A stretch of 20,795 nucleotides of DNA, from positions 1 through 20,795 of IMG/VR virus record IMGVR_UViG_3300020404_002052; one strand, 5' to 3'. The notes under the pieces were generated by a model. The model was not told the DNA's origin and did no database searches. It was given only the letters and a program-made list of their open reading frames with translations. Of the stretch, positions 1 to 9,500 are shown in pieces. Source of the stretch: a virus. Both the position numbers and the translations under genes were made by a program. Position 1 is the first letter of the stretch, and every line of letters begins with the position of its first letter.

Positions 1-45
1 AATTGGCCAGAAGATCAGTTAAAAATTGTTCCATTAAGTATATAG
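1..45 (+). CDS. 3' end of an unidentified upstream gene (partial)
   Basis: The first 45 bases read in frame 1 as NWPEDQLKIVPLSI followed by TAG. The open frame runs off the left edge. Its position directly upstream of gp25 makes another baseplate gene likely (gp53 or gp5 would be reasonable in a T4-like phage), but 14 residues are too few to recognise a family, so this is inference from synteny only. The stop codon is 24 bases before the gp25 start. Confidence 0.5.
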   Translation, partial: NWPEDQLKIVPLSI

Positions 46-66
46 TTAATTTTTAACATAAATAGT
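46..66 (+). promoter_or_regulatory. Candidate T4-type late promoter upstream of gp25
   Basis: The 24-base gap before gp25 contains TTAATTTT (46-53) and CATAAATA (57-64), continuing as TAAATAGT (59-66). CATAAATA differs from the T4 late-promoter box TATAAATA at one position. The same two blocks recur before the gene at 14132. If transcription begins 5-6 bases after the box, as at T4 late promoters, the first transcribed base would fall at or next to the gp25 ATG. That would leave no leader, in keeping with the absence of a Shine-Dalgarno sequence. The motif match is seen; promoter activity is inferred. Confidence 0.5.
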
Positions 67-69
67 TGT

Positions 70-453
70 ATGAGTAATATTATTGGCTATACAACAAAAA
101 ACACAAAATCAACTGCAAAAGTCCTTGTAGGTTTAGATCTTGCAAAACAGGATCTCGAAAACCATTTTCATATTCGCAAGGGCGAAAAGTGGACTAATCC
201 AGAGTTTGGTAGTAACCTACCTTATTTGGTATTCCAACCTTTGGACGATCTTACAGTAAACGAAATAGAAGAAGATGTAATCAATATTGTAAATTACGAT
301 CCACGTTTTACGCTAAGTGACTCTACTGTAACTGTAGATCAAGATGCACATTTTGTATATGTAAGTGCCAATTTAATATATCTCCCTACCAAAACTGCAA
401 CAGAGTTGCAACTCAAATTTGATAAAGAGTTTGAAGAAACTCTAGAGTATTAA
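70..453 (+). CDS. 25: Baseplate wedge subunit gp25-like (gp25/W family)
   Basis: The gene encodes a 127-aa protein, close to the length of T4 gp25 (132 aa). gp25 is the small, lysozyme-fold-related (but not lytic) protein at the core of the contractile-tail baseplate wedge, where it joins gp6 and gp53 around the tube end. The family signature is clear: residues 28-50 hold DLENHFHIRKGEKW followed by TNPEFGSNL, and DPRF occurs at 77-80. Only one ATG is possible in this frame, because the next upstream codon signal is a stop at 43-45 and no internal Met exists. No Shine-Dalgarno sequence precedes it; see the late-promoter entry. The stop is separated from the gp6 ATG by a single base, so the two are surely one transcription unit. 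The gp25-gp6 adjacency fits marine T4-like phages rather than T4 itself, where these genes are apart. Confidence 0.93.
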   Translation: MSNIIGYTTKNTKSTAKVLVGLDLAKQDLENHFHIRKGEKWTNPEFGSNLPYLVFQPLDDLTVNEIEEDVINIVNYDPRFTLSDSTVTVDQDAHFVYVSANLIYLPTKTATELQLKFDKEFEETLEY

Positions 454-454
454 A

Positions 455-3400
455 ATGGCACAAAACACTAGACAAACAAAACTATTTGCGGCCGAAGACT
501 ACACGATAGTATACGATAGCTTTATCAATGCAAATTTACAAGCATATGATTTTGATACTATACGTTCTGCTATGGTAGACTATGTTCGCAACAATTATCC
601 TGAAAATTACAACGACTGGATTGAATCAGCAGAATTTGTTGCACTACTTGATGTAGTTGCACAGTTTGGACACAACCTAGCATTTAGAATTGATCTAAAC
701 ACACGCAACAACTTTTTAAGCACAAGTGAAAGACAAGAAAGTATTTTTAAACTTGCAGAATTTTTAGGTTACACACCAAAAAGAAATGTGCCAGCATTTG
801 GTGAAATGAAGATTGTAAGTGTAAAGACAAACGAAGCAGTTATTGGTAGCGAAGGAACAAGTTTAGGTGGTAAGGAATTAAGATTTGAAAATACATCTAG
901 TATAAACAACATGGATGATTTTATTACTGTAATGAATGCATTAATGCAAGACAGTAATACATTTGGTAGTCCAGTAAAACAATCAATTATTGAAAATGTC
1001 ACTCATCAATTTTACAAATTAAAAAATAATGCAAACCAAATAAAATTTAATCTTATTGGTAGCGCAGCAGGTAAGTCAAGCGTTTTTAATGCTATTGGAC
1101 TAGATATTAATAATAGAGGTATCGTTGAAGAAGTAACACCTGATAGAAATAATGCTTTTAGTATTGTTTACAAAAATGACGGTCAAGGCATTACAAGTGC
1201 AAAAACAGGATTTTTTGTTGGATTAAAACAGGGTGATTTACAGTCTAGAGATTTTCCCATTAACGACCCTATTTCTAACATGAAAATTGACATTGATGTG
1301 GAAAATATCAACAATACTGATGTTTGGGTTTCTACAGTAAATGAAGCAGGTGACAGTTTAGCATACTGGACTAAAGTAGAAAATGTTTTTGGACAAAACG
1401 AAATTTACAATGTATTGCCAGGATCAGAAAGAAATATTTTCAGTGTTAAGACACGTGAAAATAATCAAATAAGTGTTTGCTTTAGCGATAGTAATTTTGG
1501 CAATCTACCAAAGGGTATTATCAGAGTATGGTTTAGAACAAGTGTTGATCAAACTTATACATTACGTCCAGATGATCTAGGACCTCAAAAAATAACAGTA
1601 AACTATATTGGTTCAGACGGCAATCAGTATCAAGCTGTATTGGGTATACAGTTAAAAGCACCTGTGATTGGAGCTACATTAGCAGAAACAGCTAATAGCA
1701 TTAAAGAAAATGCTCCACGCAATTACAGCGCACAAGGTAGAATGATCACAGCAAGTGATTATAATAATGTTATTCAAACTCAAAGCCAGGATGCACTTAA
1801 AATTAAATCAATTAATAGAACACACAGTGGACACAGCAGATACATTCATACAATGGATCCAACAGGTGCATACACAAGTGTAAATGTTTTTAATAAAGAT
1901 GGTAAACTGTATGCATACGAAAATACAGAAAGTATATCAACTGCAACAAACGAATCATCAAATCAAGTTTATAACAAGTATGTTAAAAACATTTTAAATA
2001 ATAGTGAGTTTTTAAATTTATATTATACAAAGTTTCCATTTGAAAGTTTAAAGCCACAATCATATAATGTCAATACATACGAGTGGCAAATATCCGAAGA
2101 TAATCCAATTGGTGAAAACAATGGTTGGTTCAGTCAAGGTGACACTATTGTAAAAGTAGGTAGGTCGCAAACAGAATATGTCAAAAATATTGAAGTAGGA
2201 AGTTTGATTGAGTTTTCTGATGCAAACGGCGAAAATGCAAAATGGGCAAAGGTAGTAAACATTTACAACAACGGATTAGGTGTATATGATCAAGCCGGTG
2301 CACCAACTGGACTTACTTCTGTAGGCAAAGGCAGTATTGTTCTTGATGCAAATATTCCAAAAGGAAAATATATTAAGTGTATCTATCCTGCATTTAATAG
2401 AGTGTTTAGTGATAGAGAAACACAAATAATATTAGGATATTTAAAATCAACAAAAACTTTTGCAATTTATTATAATTTTATAAACACAAGTTGGGAAATA
2501 TTTGAACCTACTGTGGGTGCCGATAGTTCAGCACCATTTACAACTTATAATACAACTAACAATCAAGAAAACTGGTTACTATGGTTTGAATACAATAATG
2601 GATCATATTCGATATTAAGCAGAACAATTAGATTTGAATTTAGTAGCGAAAATGTAGAATTTAGTAATATATCAAATGAATATAAACTAGATACATATAC
2701 ACTTAAGAATGAAAAAGATAAAGTTACTATTTTAAATGATCAATTTGAAGAAGCAGGAACATTTTTTATAAGCGGATATTTTACAGATAAAAATGGTGTG
2801 CCAGATTCGAATAGAGTAATTGTATCTCTTGAAGATTCAAATAATGATGTTAGACCAGATAATCCAAGAGCATTTGACGATATTATTGTATCATCAACTT
2901 ATCTGTTTGATTATGACAACGACGGAGACTTAGATAATATTTCGGGTAAAGAAAATTTAAGATTTGAATGGGAACATAATCCAGATAGAAATGTTTTAGT
3001 AGACCCTAGTTTTACAAATATAATTGATGTTTTTGTATTAAGTAATTCTTATGACTCAGAATTTAAACAGTATCTACTTGGTAAAAGAGATATACCAAAC
3101 CCACCAACAAGTTTTCAACTATCAAAAACTTTTAGTGATGTTGAAAATAAAAAAGCTATGAGTGATAGTGTTGTATATAGAAGTGTAACATATAAACCTT
3201 TATTTGGTAACACTGCACAAACACAACTGAAAGCTAGATTTAGAGTTATTAAATTACAAGGAAGTAATGTAACTGACAATGATGTAAAAACTAAAATCAT
3301 TGAAAAAATAGATGAATATTTTAAAATTGAAAATTGGGATTTTGGCGAAACATTTTATTTCACAGAACTTGCAGCATTTGTTCACAAAGAGCTAAGTGGA

Positions 3401-3565
3401 CTAATCAGTAGCTTTGTAATTGTTCCACAAGGAGCAGACAGTGTGTTTGGAGATCTATTTGAAATTAAACCAATGAGCAGTGAATTGTTTATACCAGATG
3501 TAAAAATTGAAGACATTGATATTATCGATGCAATCACAGATACAAATATTAGAGCAGGACAGTAG
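455..3565 (+). CDS. 6: Baseplate wedge subunit gp6-like, enlarged (J-type protein)
   Basis: The protein has 1036 aa; T4 gp6 has about 660. gp6 forms the inner ring of the T4 baseplate by linking neighbouring wedges and belongs to the baseplate-J-like group. The N-terminal part is typical: residues 32-116 include DFDTIRSAMVDYV, EFVALLDVVAQFGHNLAFRI, LSTSERQESIFKLAEFLGYT and P. The C-terminal part, about 900-1036, has the domain expected at the end of gp6 (YRSVTYKPLFGNTAQTQLKA, then a final segment with ELAAFVHKELSGLISSF). The extra length is mostly in the middle, roughly 480-880, which I cannot assign to T4 gp6. It contains a calcium-loop-like stretch, DYDNDGDLDN, at residues 819-828. The start lies one base after the gp25 stop, with only weak AGAG as ribosome site. 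The C-terminus ends in RAGQ, encoded by a 14-bp repeat that recurs in the next gene. Confidence 0.9.
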   Translation: MAQNTRQTKLFAAEDYTIVYDSFINANLQAYDFDTIRSAMVDYVRNNYPENYNDWIESAEFVALLDVVAQFGHNLAFRIDLNTRNNFLSTSERQESIFKLAEFLGYTPKRNVPAFGEMKIVSVKTNEAVIGSEGTSLGGKELRFENTSSINNMDDFITVMNALMQDSNTFGSPVKQSIIENVTHQFYKLKNNANQIKFNLIGSAAGKSSVFNAIGLDINNRGIVEEVTPDRNNAFSIVYKNDGQGITSAKTGFFVGLKQGDLQSRDFPINDPISNMKIDIDVENINNTDVWVSTVNEAGDSLAYWTKVENVFGQNEIYNVLPGSERNIFSVKTRENNQISVCFSDSNFGNLPKGIIRVWFRTSVDQTYTLRPDDLGPQKITVNYIGSDGNQYQAVLGIQLKAPVIGATLAETANSIKENAPRNYSAQGRMITASDYNNVIQTQSQDALKIKSINRTHSGHSRYIHTMDPTGAYTSVNVFNKDGKLYAYENTESISTATNESSNQVYNKYVKNILNNSEFLNLYYTKFPFESLKPQSYNVNTYEWQISEDNPIGENNGWFSQGDTIVKVGRSQTEYVKNIEVGSLIEFSDANGENAKWAKVVNIYNNGLGVYDQAGAPTGLTSVGKGSIVLDANIPKGKYIKCIYPAFNRVFSDRETQIILGYLKSTKTFAIYYNFINTSWEIFEPTVGADSSAPFTTYNTTNNQENWLLWFEYNNGSYSILSRTIRFEFSSENVEFSNISNEYKLDTYTLKNEKDKVTILNDQFEEAGTFFISGYFTDKNGVPDSNRVIVSLEDSNNDVRPDNPRAFDDIIVSSTYLFDYDNDGDLDNISGKENLRFEWEHNPDRNVLVDPSFTNIIDVFVLSNSYDSEFKQYLLGKRDIPNPPTSFQLSKTFSDVENKKAMSDSVVYRSVTYKPLFGNTAQTQLKARFRVIKLQGSNVTDNDVKTKIIEKIDEYFKIENWDFGETFYFTELAAFVHKELSGLISSFVIVPQGADSVFGDLFEIKPMSSELFIPDVKIEDIDIIDAITDTNIRAGQ

Positions 3566-3599
3566 TAATGGCAGGTAATAAGAAAAGAGCAGGACAGTA
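3551..3599 (+). repeat. 14-bp direct repeat across the gp6/giant gene junction
   Basis: AGAGCAGGACAGTA occurs at 3551-3564 and again at 3586-3599, a 35-bp period. The first copy encodes the last residues of gp6 (RAGQ and part of the stop) and includes the AGGA (3556-3559) that serves as ribosome site for the giant gene, 8 bases before its ATG. The second copy lies inside the giant gene and encodes RAGQ at its residues 7-10. The repeat is exact by direct reading; whether it arose by a local duplication is unknown. Confidence 0.85.
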
Positions 3600-6500
3600 T
3601 CCTAATAGTAAGGTTAGTGCAACTAATTTCTTACCAAAAACATTTCAAAGCGATACTAACAAGTCTTGGCTGGATAGCACACTTGATCAAATGATAAGCA
3701 AAGGTAATTTAAAAGATTATCATGGGTTTATAGGTAGTATACATGGAAGCGAAAGAACTTTTAATGAAACGTATATTGACATTATCAACAATAACAAAGC
3801 AAAACAAATTAGCCAATTACAGCCTGGCATTGTTTTAAAAGACAACGAAAACAAAATTACAAACACACTTGCATTTGATGATGTTGTAAATGCTTTACAA
3901 ACTAATTTTACAAATTACAATTACGCAAGTGCATATTCAAGTCAAGGATACGTTTTTAATCCGCCAGTGAATATTGATATGCTGGTAAACTTTAGTTCAT
4001 ACTACTGGGCACAAAATTTACCAATATACACAGCAACAAACACAGGTGCCACAGTAGATATATTTGATGAAATCGATAATCAAGCAGTTTACGAATTAAC
4101 AGATGACAACAATACTTTTAAGTTACATAACGGTATGATTATTAAGTTTTCAGGTAACTGGGGAACAACTGCAACAGATAATACGTATATAGTAACAGGC
4201 GTAGGCACAGGTATTAAATTAATCCTATTCAGAGATACAACAGGTAAAACTATGTATTCTAATCAATACAAGGGTAATATTAGATCAGATGGCTATTGGG
4301 ATAGAAATGTAGTATATACTGTAGAATTTAGAACAGGAAGTAAATATGCTGGACAATCTTCATTAGATATGATATTAGCATACAATGCAGACACGGCAGC
4401 AGATAAACCAGTATTCTTTGATGGATTTAATTTACTTAGACATGAATCAAACAATGATAAACTTGTAAAAAATATGTATGTAATATTACCAGATCAAACA
4501 GGTGTTTACTATTTAGAAGTAGGTGACGGAACAGTTACAGCTACAGCTATAACACCAAACAGTAACTTAGGTGAATCATATGATATTGAATCTTGGGACT
4601 TTGAACAGGTAATAGAAACAGAACCAGATTATATTGTTATTGCAAAAGATGATAGTAGACAAACAGCTTGGTCAAGAATTAATAACTGGGTTCATATCAA
4701 CTGTTTAAGAACTTTGAAACAAATCATACCACATATGGATTTGTCGTTGTATGCTAATGCTACCTATCAAGCAAAGAGAAGTATTATTGAATTTGAAACT
4801 AAAATGAATTTGTTTGAAGGTGCTGATTATATTGCGAGCACAGATATGCAGTGGCTTGGTAATATTGACTACTATGTAAAACCAGAAGGTGATTACTTAC
4901 CAACAGTAAGCGGCAGTGATTTGATTATGCCAGCTGAAGCAAACATAGAAAATGGTAGTCTTGTTATATTCACAGATACATACAACACACATGTTTATAA
5001 AATGACAGGTGGTGTATTAGTTGAACATAAAGCAATAGTAAATGGATACACAGCATTTATAGATTACACACCTCATAATGATTTAAAAGAATATGAAAAA
5101 TGCGATGTATATTTTACTAGTGCAGGTATTCAAAAAAGTCAAGCAAAAACTTTAGCAAATCAAGAGCCTCTATTTAAAGTTTATACTATAGACAACGTTG
5201 AAGTATCTCAATACGACTACAACTTTAAAGGCAACAAAGTGTTTGGCTACAAAACTGGCACAGGTAACACTGATCCAATACTTGGCAAAAAATTATCATA
5301 CAAAGATACAGCAAAAGGCGCCGAATATGAATTTGAAAATTGTTTAAACACTTACAATCTTGATTATATTATTGCTGATACAATTGATCCAAAACTTGGA
5401 CATAATTCAAAAGCCAAAGGATACAATTATTTTAAACAAGATAATAAACTTGTTACACTTTACAAAACAAGTGATATTGTATTTGGTGCATACGAGCATT
5501 TACAGTATGTTATCACAGAAGCACAAATAGCATCACAACAGTTTGATATTCCAATAGGCTTTAGTAACTATAGACCTACATTTGAATATTTTGTATATAT
5601 GGTTGATGGTAAAATTAATCTCAAAGAAACAACTTCTCAAGGAACAAGCATTAATAAAAATGTTGACAGATTCAAAGATGGCATTTTAGTTGATACAACT
5701 TCGACTATTAAGATTACTAATTTAACAGATGATGATTTAGTTTTTGCAAATAACAGTATTACTATTACATCAGGAGCAACACAAGAATTAACTTCAATTG
5801 TAAATGATAGTGCAGAGTATAATAATCAAAGTGTATTCAAAATAACAGTAGCAGATAGTATTAACAATCACTTTCACAGATTAACAAAAAATGGAATAAA
5901 CTTTGACACATCTGATGTTACAGTGAATTCAAATACAACAACTATTAATACAACAAATTGTAAAGCAGGAGACATAATTGATATTGAATTTATCAATAAT
6001 GATGTAGACAACGCAACAAACAATCCAAGTTTCCCTACACTATGGCAATCGAACAGCAACAATGAAATGTTTGATAGCTTTACAATAACCGAAACAGCTG
6101 ATCATTGGAAAGATATGATGTTAGCAATTCCAGGTTTCAATGGTGTCCCTTTTGGAGAAAATAACTATAGTAGTTCTATTAGACTTGCATCATACGGTGG
6201 TAAAATATTTTTAAACGAAAGCACAGGTATAATGCACGACATACAATACATGGACAAAGAATTTAGTATTACAGGTGCATTATATGAACAAGGACAAGAC
6301 TATGATGCCTTTATTACTAGATTTAGAAATCAAGTGAGACGTGTATATTCATCGGGTGCAGTTACAAATATTTCAGAAGTTGTAAACAAAACATTAAAAA
6401 TATTACTTGCAAATAAAAAAGGCACAGATCTTTATGAGACAAGTAATATGTTATACACAGAAGAACCGATTACTAAAACGTTTACAATAGATAATAATCA

Positions 6501-9500
6501 AACTACATTTACTATAGATAAAATTGCAGGCGGAGATAGAAACATTAGAGATCATGTTTATGTTTGGTTAAATGATGACAAAGACAACAATGATGTAATA
6601 TTGAGAAGAATACTTGTAAAAGACAAAGAATACACAGTAAATGGCGACAAGATTAATCTACTAATCACACCTCAAGTAAGTGTAAGTGGACAATTTCCAA
6701 GTGTAGAAATTAGTTATTACCAAATGGATACAAAATCATTTGTTCCTCAAAGTCTTGTTAAGTTGGGAATACAAGTTGGTCAAGAACCTAAAGTTGTAGA
6801 TGACAAACTAATCACGCATGACAATAGAAATTACACACTAACATCTAATGCAGATTTATTTAATTTAAACACAGCAACATTTGATATTGTAAATGCTGCA
6901 CAATACGAATTAGAATGTATGATATATGCAGGACTAGTAAAAGATGATTTACTTTACTCTAATACAACACACAAATCTGTAGACAAGTATATTCCAAGTC
7001 AACACAGAAGCACATGGTATTCAAATGCTATGCTTGATGAATATGTTTACACATACTATAGCAAATGGGCAAGAACAAATAATTATCCGGTAGTCATTGA
7101 AGACTTAGTGTATGATGTTAACGATAGTAAAACATGGAATTACAAAGATATGACTTCTACTATCCTTGGATCAAATAATGATTTCGTTGATACACATTTA
7201 CCTGGACATTATGTAGGCATTTACAATATAATATTTGGAACAGCAACTCCTCATTTAACACCATGGCACATGCTAGGCTTTAACTTTAAGCCTCAATGGT
7301 GGGATACGTATTATAGTTGGACAGATGCAACAAAAAGAACAGCATTAATTTCTGCACTGAGATTCGGCAACACAAATAATCCTGCAGATAATATTACACA
7401 AGAAATCACATATGCAAGACACGCATGGGATTGGGCAAATAAAGCACCAGTAGATACAAGTGGTAATTTAGTAGATCCAAAAGATATACTAGGAACGCCT
7501 AGTGTGCTTGAAGCAAGCAAACCTTTTAAATTTGGAGACTGGGGTCCAACAGAACAATTATTTAGACAAACTGCCCAATGTAACGCAATCACAATAGATG
7601 CTATTTTAAAACTAAAACCAGCACAAGCATTTACAGAATTCTTTCAACCAGGATCGTTTATAACAGTTGAAAATGATGATTCAAAATTTATTGTAAGTGA
7701 ACTTATAAACAAAATGGTAAACAGTAAGTCATTTATGTTACCTGGTTACAAAAGCAACAAAGTTTTAAATGCTGTAAAAATAAACACAAATCATACATAT
7801 ACAAACACAGCAAACGAAAGTAGTATAGTTTATGGTAACAAGTTTAATCAAAACTTTACACCAGTTGTAAATTTTGATTCAGCTGGACAAGTAGATAATA
7901 TTATTGTAAACAAAAGACTTTTTGATATTGTTGACGAAGCAGTGTTTACAAGCAACGTTTTGGATAATAATTTAGATTTAGAATATGAATACACAGAAGC
8001 AGAATATGTAGCAAACGGTATAAGCCAAGCTCAATATAATTATACAGTAAGAAATAGATTTACAGATTTAGCAGAACAAAATTATACAAACCTAGATACA
8101 CAACTTATTCAAAAGCTAAATGGTTTTACAACAAAAAGCAGTATGAGCTTTTTTGCAGAAAGTGGTATAGATGGATCGTTTGCTGTATCCGACAACGATT
8201 ATAATATTACCATGCATAGAGAGTATCCTAATACATTAATTAATGCAAGTCAACTTGTAATTAAAAAAGAACCTGAAGGATACCAAATCAAAGGTGCTAG
8301 CACTAATAGACAAGAATTTTCTTTTCTTGAACCAAATATTAGTGGACCAGATACTTTTACTGAAATTGATGTATCAAACAGAGTAATTAAAAAATATAGA
8401 AAGTTTTCAAGCACTCCTAGTATTTTAGAATATGGATCAGTATTAAATAAAATACAAGATGTTTATACTTTTATAAGAGGCTATTTTGCTTACTTAGAAA
8501 ATAATGGATTTAAATTCCCTACAAGCAAAGATGCACATGCAAATACATTTGTAAGATGGACTGTCAGAGCAGAAGTAGGACAAGAAATCACAATAGACTT
8601 AGGAAAAATTATAGAGTTTACTGCAAACCATGGACATGTTTGTGAGTCTGGAACTTTTGAATATTTTGCAAACAACATTAACTTTAGAGATGGATCTGAA
8701 GCATCAAAAGAAAACCTAGTGGTATCACGTAAACAAGGCAAAGTAGTATTTGAAAACAAACAAGAAAAATCATTTGGCAACATAACAGTAGCAGTGGTTG
8801 ATTTTGAACATGCAGTAGTGTTTAACAACAGAACAATTTTTAATAATGTTTTGTTTGACGATGTTAAAATGTCAAGACAAGATAGATTAATTGCAAGAGG
8901 CGGAGTTACAAAAGAATGGAATGGTGAGAAAAAGGCACCTGGTTACTTAATATTTGATGATCATATTGTTCAAAACTTTGACAGTAGTGTTGAAGAAATA
9001 AACGAATATTATAGAACTGATATAGCCGAATTTAACCCAAATGTTAAAAAAGCAAAAGACATCAGCATAGGCAATATTGATAGAGACTGGGTTGAAAATT
9101 TACATCTAGATCCAAATGTTATTACTAGATTTTATCAAGGTGCAATAAAAGAAGCTGGCACAAATGCAAGTGTGGATAGGCTTGCTAGATTTATTAAAGG
9201 TGCAGAAGATATTCAAGTGTTTGAAAAATATATGTTTAACCATAGTTACTTTGGTGATACTACAAGAAAGCAAAGCACAGAAATAAAAATATTGCAAAAA
9301 GAACTTGGAAATAATCCACAGGTTATAGAATTTTCTGAAACACCAAGTGCTTCAAAAAGCATTGCAATTACAAGTGATGATTCTAGATTTGTAAACAAAA
9401 ATAAAACAGAATTTAACATAGCAGATTTTTCAAGTGTAGAAACTAAATTAAATACTGCTGGTAGCCCATTATCAACAGAGGCTAGATACTATGCATTTAA

